Source: CAYJCL01 sp964370475 (GTDB lineage Bacteria > Bacillota_I > Bacilli_A > RF39 > UBA660). From it: 43,609 nt of DNA. The position numbers were made by a program, and so were the translations under genes. Positions 15,495 through 23,714 of this stretch are shown in pieces. The stretch's first letter is position 1, and each line of letters starts with the position of its first letter. The notes beneath the pieces are model-generated. The model did no database searches, was not told where the DNA came from, and saw only the letters and a list, made by a program, of their open reading frames with translations. Where the stretch lies: contig CAYJJI010000010.1 in NCBI GenBank assembly GCA_964370475.1, positions 1-43,609 on the forward strand, given 5' to 3'.

Positions 15495-16984
15495 TATATA
15501 ACAATTGCAATTAAATTGCTACTTCCTTTATTAACTATCTTAGAAACAGTATTACTTAACTTATATCTGGTATTTTCAGGCATCATCGCTAATTTAGCTT
15601 GAATTCCCTCTTGAACAATAACATCCAAACTTCTACCAAATATTTCACTCTTCCATATACCATCTGGATTAGTTTCATAATCTCTCATTAAATAATTAAT
15701 TAACTCTTTACTCTGCTGCTCACTACCTATTATAGGCTCAAAAGTACTTTCAACATCTACCTTTATCATATGAATAGAAGAAGCTACTGCTTTTAATTTA
15801 ACTCCATACTTATTACCTTGTTTAATAATTTCTGGAGTATCCAATTTTAAATCCCTTAAATTTGGATACACAATACCATAACCAGAAGTTTTAGTCATTT
15901 TCATTGCTTCTTTAATAGATACAACATCATTATTACCATCTCTATATTGAGCAAATATACTTAAAAGACCAGCTTTTGTATTAGCAGTATCACCCATCAT
16001 TTCTTTTAAAATAGTATTATAAAGTTCTTCGCTACTCTCTAAATTAATACTAACTATTCCAGAAGAAGTATCTAAATTACTTATATAAGCTTTATTAATA
16101 TATTCACTATTCTCATAATAACTTAATATACTATCTACATCTTTTAACTTATTAACAGAATATACACTATTTCTAATTAAATCTAGATAATGATTTTTTA
16201 AATAATGATTACCAAGTACATGAACCCATTCAGGTATTTTAACAGATATATCTACAACTGGAAACTCATATAAAGCATTCTTTAAAATACTATATATTTC
16301 AATCTCATTCATAGAATTAACACTAAGAGGTAATACAGGAACATTATACTTAGTATTTAATTCATCAGCCAACCTTTTAGTAGAATCAGCATTAGGAGTA
16401 CTACTATTTAATACAATTATAAATGGTTTTCCAATATCTATTAACTCATTAATAACTTTTTCTTCAGCTTCAATATAATTCTCTCTAGGAATATCTCCAA
16501 AAGACCCATCAGTAGTTACAACAATACCAATAGTAGAATGATCTTTAATAACTTTTTCAGTCCCAATCTCAGCAGCATCAACAAAACTAATATCTTCCGG
16601 ATACCAAGGTGTTTTTACCATTCTAGGATTACCATCAACATCCTCATAACCACTACAACCAGGAATAACATAACCCACACAATCAACTAATTTTACATTA
16701 GTACTAATCTCTCCAACCTTTATAGTAGCTCCATTAGAAGGAACAAACTTAGGTTCCGTAGTCATAATAGTTTTACCTTGAGCACTTTGAGGAATCTCAT
16801 CCAAACATCTTTTCTTTTCGTATTCATCTTCAATATTAGGAACAATTAAATTTTCAATAAATCTCTTAATAAAAGTAGACTTACCAGTTCTAACAGCACC
16901 AACTATTCCAAAATATATTTCTCCATTTCCTCTCTTAGAAATAGACTCTATAATATTTTCACTTTTCACCCTTTTACCTACCAT
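15494..16984 (-). CDS. spoIVA: Stage IV sporulation protein A, spore coat basement ATPase
   Basis: An ATP-hydrolysing cytoskeletal protein that coats the forespore and anchors the spore coat and cortex. The P-loop GAVRTGKST (29-37 from ATG 16984), the following EIPQSAQGKTIMTTEPK segment, VDCVGY, and the C-terminal region with FGRSLD and GIQAKLAMMPEN match SpoIVA closely over the full ~490 residues. ATG 16984 has no clear ribosome binding site. GTG 16969 (codon 6) follows GGTAGGT at workable spacing and would align with the B. subtilis N-terminus, so it may be the real start. A sigma-E-like promoter lies at 16994-17021. Its presence marks the organism as a spore former or a recent descendant of one. 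Confidence 0.97.
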   Translation of the reverse strand: MVGKRVKSENIIESISKRGNGEIYFGIVGAVRTGKSTFIKRFIENLIVPNIEDEYEKKRCLDEIPQSAQGKTIMTTEPKFVPSNGATIKVGEISTNVKLVDCVGYVIPGCSGYEDVDGNPRMVKTPWYPEDISFVDAAEIGTEKVIKDHSTIGIVVTTDGSFGDIPRENYIEAEEKVINELIDIGKPFIIVLNSSTPNADSTKRLADELNTKYNVPVLPLSVNSMNEIEIYSILKNALYEFPVVDISVKIPEWVHVLGNHYLKNHYLDLIRNSVYSVNKLKDVDSILSYYENSEYINKAYISNLDTSSGIVSINLESSEELYNTILKEMMGDTANTKAGLLSIFAQYRDGNNDVVSIKEAMKMTKTSGYGIVYPNLRDLKLDTPEIIKQGNKYGVKLKAVASSIHMIKVDVESTFEPIIGSEQQSKELINYLMRDYETNPDGIWKSEIFGRSLDVIVQEGIQAKLAMMPENTRYKLSNTVSKIVNKGSSNLIAIVI

Positions 16985-16993
16985 TTCTAATTA

Positions 16994-17021
16994 ACTCTAT
17001 GATAAGTCAAAAATATTATTC
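16994..17021 (-). promoter_or_regulatory. Sigma-E-like mother-cell promoter of spoIVA
   Basis: GAATAAT (17015-17021), 13-bp spacer, CATAGAGT (16994-17001) on the minus strand. These resemble the sigma-E consensus (-35 near GAATATT, -10 near CATACAAT). spoIVA is a sigma-E gene in B. subtilis. Transcription would start close to ATG 16984, which favours GTG 16969 as the start codon. Confidence 0.55.
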
Positions 17022-17025
17022 CAAG

Positions 17026-17049
17026 AAAAAAATCCAATAAATATTGGAT
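17026..17049 (-). terminator. Terminator of the regulator/secreted protein operon
   Basis: ATCCAATA...TATTGGAT hairpin (17032-17049) followed by U residues on the minus strand, just after the stop of the 17055 gene. Confidence 0.8.
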
Positions 17050-17054
17050 ATATA

Positions 17055-17789
17055 TTATCTATTAATATAAGAATACGTACCTGGCATCATATCATAGTAA
17101 TTAGAAACACCATTTTCAAAATAAATTACATCACCAAGTCCACCAGCATGAATATCATATCTTTGTGATGTTGCTAAAGATACATTTTCTGTAGCATGTT
17201 GATAAGAAGCATAAACCATAGTACTAACATCATCAGATGAGATTATACATTGAATTTGATTAGTATAAGCTGTTGCTCCATCAACTAAATTCATTGAAAT
17301 TCCAAACCCATCTGATTCCTTAAGAATGTTCGTTCCATTATAAGAATAATTTATATTATTTACAACACCATTCTTTTTATAAACTTGAACTCCAGCTTGA
17401 CTATTATCAGCCATACTTAAATAATGACCAAGTCTTATTGCAAATACATCATAAGATCTAGTAATTGGCAAAATCTTCCAATCTAACTCAGCAGTAACAA
17501 AATAAGTAGTATCAGTAAGTGTACTAACATAAAGTCCCAGTCTTTTGTAAGTACTTTCAACCATTCCATAATCAGCTGCTCCGCCATCTAATGGTGGAAT
17601 CACTCCATTATATTCATCTTCAGTAACTTCTTCTACTAAAGGAAGTCCATTAATGATCGTCGTTTTATAATAAACTACTGACGACGAAGTAATAGGTAAA
17701 CTATCATAATCAATTTCATCACCAGTAGTAGCGTTAGTAACATTTGGTAGCAACAATAATGCCGCTAAAGTAACAATCAACTTTTTCAT
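17055..17789 (-). CDS. Secreted protein of unknown function, coupled to transmembrane regulator
   Basis: A 244-residue protein with a clear Sec signal peptide (MKKLIVTLAALLLLPNVTNA, cleavage probably after A20). The mature part is beta-rich with a TYKRL...WKILPITRSYDVFAIRLGHYL segment that looks like the core of a Firmicutes family of secreted proteins without known function. There are no Cys pairs, anchors or catalytic motifs. Its ATG overlaps the stop of the upstream regulator gene by 4 bp (ATGA), so the two are made together; it may be the signal, ligand or target of that regulator. This link is inference. Confidence 0.8.
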   Translation of the reverse strand: MKKLIVTLAALLLLPNVTNATTGDEIDYDSLPITSSSVVYYKTTIINGLPLVEEVTEDEYNGVIPPLDGGAADYGMVESTYKRLGLYVSTLTDTTYFVTAELDWKILPITRSYDVFAIRLGHYLSMADNSQAGVQVYKKNGVVNNINYSYNGTNILKESDGFGISMNLVDGATAYTNQIQCIISSDDVSTMVYASYQHATENVSLATSQRYDIHAGGLGDVIYFENGVSNYYDMMPGTYSYINR

Positions 17790-18961
17790 GACACATCTCC
17801 TATAATCGGATCAACCATTTCAAAAACATATTCAAAAGCATCAACAAACTTTATCAAATCACTTTTTAAACCACTTTTCATTAAATTAGAAAATTCAGAA
17901 TGATATAATATATCACTCTTGTCATATAAAATTAATAAATCAGCAGTACTAGTATATACTAAACCAATACTAGACTTGTCATACACATTAATATAATATA
18001 AACTATTAAAATATTGAAAATTAATTTCCAATCCTTTATATTCACCATTATAAGATTTAATTAAAATTGGTGAGTTTTCAGCTTGAAATGTAGAAACCTC
18101 TTCTACTTCATGAGCTTCCTCAAAGTCATTATCATATAAAACTTCATCTAATTTAGTTACAGTTTGATACTGAGTAATATTATCACTAACATCACGATAT
18201 TCTTCTATCGAATAATCAAATAACTTATTATTAGAAAATTTATGTTCTACATCTATAACTATAGTTTCTTCCATCTTTGTCCCATCAATTAAAGTATAAT
18301 ATACAACCAATGTCAATTTTTCGAAATTATCTACAAAATTATCATTTAATATCTTAGCATCATCAGATGGTTCATAAACATGAATAGAACCATAATCTCC
18401 TCTATATAATATAAAGTCGTCATCGTCATCTATATATAACTCAATTCCAATACTTTGTTCAACTACTTCATCATTTCCAACATATTGCAAATTATTAAGT
18501 TGAAATATATTTTCCATGTTTGATGTCATCATAAATCCATCTGTCATTACAAAATCGTCAGATTTAAATGTAAATTGGTAAACACTAATAGAATTAAAAG
18601 ATGTTAAAAAGTACCAAAACAATGACATTACACATAAGAATACTATAAATATAATACTCTTTTTTCTATTAGACATCTTAGATTTCTTATTAGAATAATC
18701 TATAGTTTCTTTTGTTAGTTTGTCAGCTTCAAATTTGTCTATGTTTTTATCGAAATGTTCTCCGGCAAGCAACTCATTAACAGTAACACCCAAATAGTCA
18801 GCTAAAGGTAACAAAGTACCAACGTCTGGTAAACCAGCTCCTACTTCCCATTTACTTACTGTCTTATTCGATATACAAAGTTGCTTAGCAAATTCATGTT
18901 GAGTTAGTTTTCTACTCTTTCTAATACTAGCAATAAATTTACCAATTTTATTCGCATCCAT
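17786..18961 (-). CDS. Transmembrane Xre-family regulator with extracytoplasmic sensor domain
   Basis: 391 residues. Residues ~6-63 form an Xre/Cro helix-turn-helix (IRKSRKLTQHEFAKQLCIS, TVSKWEVG, ADYLGVTVNELLAGE), then a charged linker, one transmembrane helix at ~103-121, and a ~270-residue acidic domain that should lie outside the membrane. The arrangement suggests a one-component transmembrane regulator that reads an external cue. ATG 18961 is preferred over an upstream GTG because AAAGTGGTG is then correctly spaced. It is translationally coupled to a secreted protein. The external domain is rich in Asp, Tyr and Ser and was not recognised. Confidence 0.88.
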   Translation of the reverse strand: MDANKIGKFIASIRKSRKLTQHEFAKQLCISNKTVSKWEVGAGLPDVGTLLPLADYLGVTVNELLAGEHFDKNIDKFEADKLTKETIDYSNKKSKMSNRKKSIIFIVFLCVMSLFWYFLTSFNSISVYQFTFKSDDFVMTDGFMMTSNMENIFQLNNLQYVGNDEVVEQSIGIELYIDDDDDFILYRGDYGSIHVYEPSDDAKILNDNFVDNFEKLTLVVYYTLIDGTKMEETIVIDVEHKFSNNKLFDYSIEEYRDVSDNITQYQTVTKLDEVLYDNDFEEAHEVEEVSTFQAENSPILIKSYNGEYKGLEINFQYFNSLYYINVYDKSSIGLVYTSTADLLILYDKSDILYHSEFSNLMKSGLKSDLIKFVDAFEYVFEMVDPIIGDVS

Positions 18962-19006
18962 ATACTGCACCACTTTCGTACTTATTACTTCTAAAATATT
19001 ATATAA

Positions 19007-19129
19007 CTATAATAAACATTCAATCATTTCTTCAACGGCCATTTCAAAGTCGTTGTGTATAGTTTTAATTATACCCCCAGGAGTATGATCATCAAAATCA
19101 TCTTTATACTTAAACTCAGCTTCGTACAA
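19007..19129 (-). CDS. Small ORF, 40 codons, TTG start, unknown
   Basis: A strong GGAGGTG ribosome binding site lies 5 nt upstream of TTG 19129, which opens a 40-codon frame ending at TAG 19007. An in-frame TAG just upstream excludes a longer version. The predicted peptide is acidic (KYKDDFDDHTPGGI, then an amphipathic helix ending in VEEMIECLL) with no membrane segment. It fills most of the gap between fhs and the regulator. No family was recognised. The ribosome binding site is the main support, and a candidate promoter lies at 19220-19249. Confidence 0.5.
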   Translation of the reverse strand: MYEAEFKYKDDFDDHTPGGIIKTIHNDFEMAVEEMIECLL

Positions 19130-19219
19130 ATCGACACCTCCATTCTATAATATTTCTTACTACTTAAAACCCCTCATTAAACTATTGCAACACTTAAGTG
19201 AACTACAAAAGCTATTTTC

Positions 19220-19249
19220 ATTTTAATATAAAAACAAATAAAAATGCAA
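19220..19249 (-). promoter_or_regulatory. Possible promoter of the 40-codon ORF
   Basis: TTGCAT (19244-19249), 18-bp spacer, TAAAAT (19220-19225). The -35 overlaps the fhs terminator hairpin, so it may be fortuitous. The rest of the leader (19130-19219) shows nothing distinctive. Confidence 0.35.
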
Positions 19250-19271
19250 TCTACTTAAGGTAGAAATTGCA
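19236..19271 (-). terminator. Terminator of fhs
   Basis: TGCAAT..CTAC arm pairing with GTAGATTGCA (19245-19271, with a 2-nt bulge), followed by UUUUUAUUUG on the minus strand. Confidence 0.75.
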
Positions 19272-19291
19272 CAATATTTATGTCTTTCAGT

Positions 19292-20857
19292 CTATTTTAT
19301 TATAATATTACCTAAATCATCTAAATCATAATTTACATAATTAGGGACTTTAGGTAATCCAGGCATTTTAATTATATTACCTAAATAAATTACTATAAAA
19401 CCAGCTCCATTTGCTACTTCAACTTTCGTAACAGTAGATACATAATTAGTAGGTCTTCCTAACTTATTTTTATCATCTGATAAAGAATACTGATTTTTAG
19501 CTATACAAATAGGTAATTTATCTAAATTATTATTTTCAAGACATTCAATATCTAATAAAGCTTTATCAGTATATATTACATCATCAGCTCCATATAAATC
19601 TTTTATTATTTTATTTACTTTCACTTTAATAGAATCATTAATATCATATATAATCTTTTTATCTTCTAAAACATCACATAACTTTAAAACTTCATTAGCA
19701 AGTTCAATAGCACCATCACTACCATCAACAAAAGCACTACTTAAAACACATTTAATATTTAATTCTTTACAATAATTAAATACATATTCAATATCTTCTT
19801 TACTATCAGTATCATATTTATTAATACATACAATAATATTATTAGTAAAATTCTTAACTATATCTATATGAGCACCTAAATTATTAATACCAGACTTTAA
19901 AGAGTCATTACCATTATATTTTAAAGCTTTAATAGTACATACAAGAACAGTAGCATTTGGATATATATTATTTTCTCTACATTTAATATCAAAAAACTTT
20001 AAAGCACCCAAATCACTACCAAATCCTGCCTCAGTTACTACATAATCACTATTACTAAGACCTAAGTTAGTAGCTATAACACTATTGCATCCATGAGCTA
20101 TATTAGCAAATGGACCACCATGAATTATAACTGGATTCTCTTCTAATGTTTGTACTACATTAGGTCTTATTGCATCTTTTAATAATACAGCCATAGCCCC
20201 AACTACATTTAAATCTTTAGCAAATACAGGTTTACCATCTTTATCATAAGCTATTAAAATATTATTTAATCTATTCTTTAAATCCTTAATATCTTTAGCT
20301 AAACAAAATATAGCCATAACTTCACTAGCAGCAGTAATAACAAAACCATCATCATGAATTTCTTTAGTTCCTAAAGTAACACTCTTAAGAGCACGATCAT
20401 TCATATCAACACATCTCTTAAATAATATTCTATTAGAATCAATATTTAATTCATTACCAAAATGAATATGATTATCAATGGCAGCAGATAATAAATTATT
20501 TGCCGCTCCAATCGCATGTAAATCACCAGTAAAATTCAAATTAATTTCACATGTAGGAACTACTTGTGATTTACCACCACCAGTAGCACCACCTTTAATA
20601 CCAAATACAGGACCTAAAGAAGGTTCTCTAAGTACGCCAATGGCATTTTTTGATAGCTTCTTAAGAGCATCCAAAAGCCCTATGCAGACAGTAGTTTTAC
20701 CTTCACCATAAGGTGTAGGACTAACTGCTGTTACTAATATTAACTTTCCGTGATTAGTTCCACTCTTATATTCTTTAAACTTTCCAATATAATCTCCATA
20801 AGTATCAACCTCTAAAGAAATATTATTTTTATTTAAAATATCACCTATTTTATTCAT
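19292..20857 (-). CDS. fhs: Formate-tetrahydrofolate ligase
   Basis: Makes 10-formyl-tetrahydrofolate from formate, THF and ATP, feeding purine and formyl-Met synthesis. The P-loop-like TPYGEGKTT motif (48-56) and a long conserved core (GVLREPSLGPVFGIKGGATGGG, NLNFTGDLHAI, VTEAGFGSDLGALKF) are diagnostic. At 521 residues it is slightly shorter than the usual ~556. ATG 20857 follows CAGGTGA; the in-frame ATG six codons upstream does not have a ribosome binding site. A TGTTATAAT extended -10 lies at 20874-20882, close to the start. It is followed by a terminator, so it is probably monocistronic. Confidence 0.97.
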   Translation of the reverse strand: MNKIGDILNKNNISLEVDTYGDYIGKFKEYKSGTNHGKLILVTAVSPTPYGEGKTTVCIGLLDALKKLSKNAIGVLREPSLGPVFGIKGGATGGGKSQVVPTCEINLNFTGDLHAIGAANNLLSAAIDNHIHFGNELNIDSNRILFKRCVDMNDRALKSVTLGTKEIHDDGFVITAASEVMAIFCLAKDIKDLKNRLNNILIAYDKDGKPVFAKDLNVVGAMAVLLKDAIRPNVVQTLEENPVIIHGGPFANIAHGCNSVIATNLGLSNSDYVVTEAGFGSDLGALKFFDIKCRENNIYPNATVLVCTIKALKYNGNDSLKSGINNLGAHIDIVKNFTNNIIVCINKYDTDSKEDIEYVFNYCKELNIKCVLSSAFVDGSDGAIELANEVLKLCDVLEDKKIIYDINDSIKVKVNKIIKDLYGADDVIYTDKALLDIECLENNNLDKLPICIAKNQYSLSDDKNKLGRPTNYVSTVTKVEVANGAGFIVIYLGNIIKMPGLPKVPNYVNYDLDDLGNIIIK

Positions 20858-20893
20858 AAAATCACCTGAAAACATTATAACATAATTTAGTAA

Positions 20894-21136
20894 TTAAAAC
20901 ATCTTATCGACATTTTTAGGAACTTTATCATCTACGATAGTATTAATTATCTTATCTTCCCTATCTTTAGAAATAGATTTACCTGTCATACTACAAAGTG
21001 TACCTATAACTTCTCTTATAGTTCCCTCATCCTTCATATTCCCATTTTGTAATTTATTTGCTAGAGACATAATAGTATCTTTATTTACTTTTGTCTTACT
21101 CTCTACCTTTTTAAAAAAATTATCATCAAAAGCCAT
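20894..21136 (-). CDS. SpoVIF-like sporulation protein
   Basis: An 80-residue soluble protein resembling the stage VI sporulation protein F family: FFKKVESKTKVNKDTIMSLA, then a GTIREVIGTLCSM segment, and SISKDREDKIINTIVDDKVP near the C-terminus. In B. subtilis SpoVIF acts in late coat assembly in the mother cell. Length equals the family norm. TAGGAGGA precedes ATG 21136. It sits alone between the der terminator and fhs. No convincing sigma-K promoter was found; a CATATATT 23 bp upstream of the start only partly fits. The assignment is from remembered family sequence and is fairly strong. Confidence 0.82.
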   Translation of the reverse strand: MAFDDNFFKKVESKTKVNKDTIMSLANKLQNGNMKDEGTIREVIGTLCSMTGKSISKDREDKIINTIVDDKVPKNVDKMF

Positions 21137-21165
21137 ATAATCCTCCTACAACAATATATGCAAAA

Positions 21166-21192
21166 TAAAAAAAAACACCTATTAAAGTGTTT
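21166..21192 (-). terminator. Terminator of der
   Basis: AAACAC / GTGTTT stem (21173-21178 with 21187-21192) followed by a run of U; it includes the end of the der stop codon. Confidence 0.8.
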
Positions 21193-22504
21193 AATCTTCT
21201 TTACCTCTGTTCTTAAATTGTAAAACTATTGGAGTACCAGTAAAATCAAAATTCTCTCTTATCTTATTTTCTAAATATCTTTCATAACTGAAATGAACTA
21301 ATCCCTTATTATTAACTCTAAAAGTAAATTTAGGAGGCTTACTACCAGTTTGACTAGTAAAATAAATCTTCAATCTTTTACCTTTATAAGAAGGCGGTTC
21401 ATGTAAATTAACAGCATCAATAATAATATTATTTAGTAAACTAGTTTTGATTTCCTTCTTATTATTTTCATAAGCACTAATTATCTCAGGCATAAACATA
21501 TGTAATCTTTTCTTAGTAAGAGCAGATAAAAATACTATTTTAGCATATGGCATAAATTGAAAATTAACTTCAATCATCTTTTTCCATTTCTTTAAATTTT
21601 CATCAACATTATCTATAGTATCCCATTTATTAACAACTAATACAACAGCTTTACCAGCTTCAATAGCATATGATGCTATATGTTTATCATGTTCTATAAT
21701 ACCTTCCTCAGCATTAATAACAATAGCACAAACATCACTTCTATCAATAGCTTTCAAACTTCTAATAAGACTATATTTTTCTACAGATTCAAATATTCTG
21801 CCCTTTTTACGCATCCCTGCAGTATCTATTACTAAATAATCTTCATGATTATAAGTAAATCTCGTATCTATAGCATCCCTAGTAGTACCAGCAATATTAC
21901 TAACAATAGATCTTTCTTCATTTAAAAGAGCATTTATTAAACTACTCTTACCTACATTAGGTCTACCAATAATACTAAATTTTAAAATATCCTCATCTTC
22001 TTCTTGATTTTCATTAAAATCACTAACTATAACTTCTTGTAAATCAGCAAAACCAATATTATGACTAGCACTTACTGGCATTACATATTCAAAACCAAGT
22101 TCATAAAATTCATATATTTTTTCTTCTTGTAATTTTTTATTATCTAACTTATTAACAGCAACAATAACTTTCTTACCAGATTTAATCAACATATCACGTA
22201 CAACTAAGTCATTATGTGTTAAATCCTCACGTCCATCAACAACAAAAACAATTACATCAGATTCAACAACAGCAATCTCAGCTTGAGCTTTAATTTCCTT
22301 ATTAAAATCTCCTGTACCAACATCAATACCACCAGTATCTATTAATAAGTAATGATGATCCATATATAAAGCATTACCATATATACGATCCCTAGTAATA
22401 CCAGGAGTATCCATTATTATAGACTTATTCTCACCAATTAAACGATTAAAAATACTACTCTTACCAACATTTGGTCTTCCAATTAAACATACAGTATATT
22501 TCAT
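21191..22504 (-). CDS. der: Ribosome biogenesis GTPase Der (EngA)
   Basis: An essential tandem-GTPase protein that assists 50S subunit assembly. 437 residues with two G domains, each with GRPNVGKSS (residues 9-17 and ~178-186), DTPGI or DTAGM switch motifs and NKLD or NKWD, plus a C-terminal KH-like domain. Length is typical. ATG 22504 is chosen since AAGGGGTGAT is then well placed; the GTG three codons upstream overlaps it. The neighbourhood der...spoIVA-HU recalls B. subtilis. Confidence 0.98.
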   Translation of the reverse strand: MKYTVCLIGRPNVGKSSIFNRLIGENKSIIMDTPGITRDRIYGNALYMDHHYLLIDTGGIDVGTGDFNKEIKAQAEIAVVESDVIVFVVDGREDLTHNDLVVRDMLIKSGKKVIVAVNKLDNKKLQEEKIYEFYELGFEYVMPVSASHNIGFADLQEVIVSDFNENQEEDEDILKFSIIGRPNVGKSSLINALLNEERSIVSNIAGTTRDAIDTRFTYNHEDYLVIDTAGMRKKGRIFESVEKYSLIRSLKAIDRSDVCAIVINAEEGIIEHDKHIASYAIEAGKAVVLVVNKWDTIDNVDENLKKWKKMIEVNFQFMPYAKIVFLSALTKKRLHMFMPEIISAYENNKKEIKTSLLNNIIIDAVNLHEPPSYKGKRLKIYFTSQTGSKPPKFTFRVNNKGLVHFSYERYLENKIRENFDFTGTPIVLQFKNRGKED

Positions 22505-22529
22505 ATATATCACCCCTTCAAAGAAATGT

Positions 22530-22558
22530 ATTTTAACATATTTTAAACATTATGTAAA
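22530..22558 (-). promoter_or_regulatory. Sigma-A promoter of der
   Basis: TTTACA (22553-22558), 17-bp spacer, TAAAAT (22530-22535) on the minus strand, 26 bp before the start codon. Confidence 0.6.
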
Positions 22559-22566
22559 GTTTACTA

Positions 22567-22992
22567 CTATTTATCACATAAAGTAGCATCACTACTACCA
22601 AATATGTAATCAGCATATATTCTTTCATACTTTAAATAAACTCTTACTTTTTCATCAGTTAACGAACTATCATCACGTGGATCAAGTAAAGAATCAACTT
22701 CATCTTCATCAGATTTTAAATAATTACTATCAAGTAATTCACTAACTAAAACATCAACATAAACAATTGACTCACCACTTATAGTCCCAGCAGTCCCAGC
22801 AGCAACAACACTCTCGTTGTCTTGCCCCCATAAAATAGCTCCTTGTTCAATAAATTCCACCTTATCACAAAATAAATCTTCTTGAAGACGCTTTTGATTA
22901 GATATAATCCCCGTAACTGCAATTCCAGAAACTACCCCAATTAAAACAATTACAACAAGTAATTCTACTAAAGTAAAGCCTTTATCTTTCAT
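22567..22992 (-). CDS. Type IV pilin-like prepilin (lone pseudopilin)
   Basis: 141 residues with a textbook class III signal: short basic leader MKDKG, prepilin peptidase site G5/F6, FTLVELLVVIVLIGV with Glu at +5 (E10), then a hydrophobic helix to ~residue 28. The globular part is short and acidic, with two Cys (C42, C139) that could form a disulfide linking the helix base to the C-terminus. It resembles ComGC/PilA-type minor pilins. No assembly ATPase, platform protein or prepilin peptidase gene is nearby, so partners must be elsewhere. It has its own promoter and a GGTGGTGAT ribosome binding site. Confidence 0.88.
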   Translation of the reverse strand: MKDKGFTLVELLVVIVLIGVVSGIAVTGIISNQKRLQEDLFCDKVEFIEQGAILWGQDNESVVAAGTAGTISGESIVYVDVLVSELLDSNYLKSDEDEVDSLLDPRDDSSLTDEKVRVYLKYERIYADYIFGSSDATLCDK

Positions 22993-23007
22993 ATTATCAC
23001 CACCATT

Positions 23008-23036
23008 ATTATAGCACTAAAATAAAAAAAGAGTAA
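23008..23036 (-). promoter_or_regulatory. Extended -10 promoter of the prepilin gene, nested in the engB terminator
   Basis: TATAAT (23008-23013) with a TGC extension and a weak -35 TTACTC (23031-23036) 17 bp away. The -35 is the 3' arm of the engB terminator stem. Confidence 0.6.
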
Positions 23037-23049
23037 TACAAATTACTCT
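23024..23049 (-). terminator. Terminator of engB
   Basis: AGAGTAAT, TTGT loop, ATTACTCT (23030-23049) followed by seven U; it contains the final engB codons. Confidence 0.85.
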
Positions 23050-23630
23050 CCTTTTTCTTTTTCAATAATAGAACATACTTCTTCTCTACCTTTTTTAGTT
23101 AAAGAACTAAATAAAACAATACTATCTTCTTCACCTAAAGCAAAAGACTCTTTAATCATTTTATCATGCTTAGATCTAGCGCTAGGACCAATCTTATCAT
23201 ACTTAGTAGCAACAATAGTAACTTTATTATTGTAATACTTTAAAAAATTAAACATTAATACATCATCTTCAGATGGTTTATGACGATAGTCAACTATCAT
23301 AAATACTCTCTTAAGATTACTTCTATTCATTAAGTATTCTTCGATCATTAAACCAAACTTTTTCTGTGTACCTTTATCTACCGATGCATAACCATATCCT
23401 GGAACATCTACTAAATAAAATTCATCATTAACTATATAAAAATTCAACGTTTGAGTTTTACCAGGTTTAGAAGATGTACGAGCATAATTTTTTCTACTAA
23501 TTAAAGTATTTATAAAACTACTCTTACCTACATTACTTCTTCCAACCAATAAAAATTCTGGTTTTAAATCTTCCGGATATTGACTTATTCTAACAGCCAT
23601 TTGTTTCAAATCAACTGAATTAACTTTCAT
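23043..23630 (-). CDS. engB: GTP-binding protein EngB (YsxC)
   Basis: A single-domain GTPase needed for late 50S ribosome assembly. 195 residues, typical length, with G1 GRSNVGKSS (30-38), G2 region ARTSSKPGKTQTLNFY, G3 DVPGYGYA, G4 TKYDK and G5 FSS. The start at 23630 is the conserved one, aligned with the short N-terminal strand of the family. It is monocistronic here: a strong promoter lies upstream and a terminator overlaps its end. In B. subtilis ysxC follows lonA, which is not present here. Confidence 0.97.
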   Translation of the reverse strand: MKVNSVDLKQMAVRISQYPEDLKPEFLLVGRSNVGKSSFINTLISRKNYARTSSKPGKTQTLNFYIVNDEFYLVDVPGYGYASVDKGTQKKFGLMIEEYLMNRSNLKRVFMIVDYRHKPSEDDVLMFNFLKYYNNKVTIVATKYDKIGPSARSKHDKMIKESFALGEEDSIVLFSSLTKKGREEVCSIIEKEKGE

Positions 23631-23653
23631 TTCTAATCACCTTCGTGTTTATA

Positions 23654-23682
23654 ATTATAACTTAAAATAATAATTATTGCAA
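23654..23682 (-). promoter_or_regulatory. Sigma-A promoter of engB
   Basis: TTGCAA (23677-23682), 17-bp spacer, TATAAT (23654-23659) on the minus strand, 24 bp before the start codon. Confidence 0.8.
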
Positions 23683-23687
23683 ATAAT

Positions 23688-23714
23688 GAAAAAAGAATAG
23701 TATGAATACTATTC
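23688..23714 (-). terminator. Terminator of ftsK
   Basis: GAATAGTA, TTCA loop, TACTATTC (23695-23714) followed by U residues; it overlaps the end of the ftsK reading frame. Confidence 0.85.

Noticed and set aside
21137..21165. Sigma-E/K promoter before the spoVIF-like gene
   Set aside because: CATATATT is present but there is no suitable -35 element and the CATANNNTA pattern fails.
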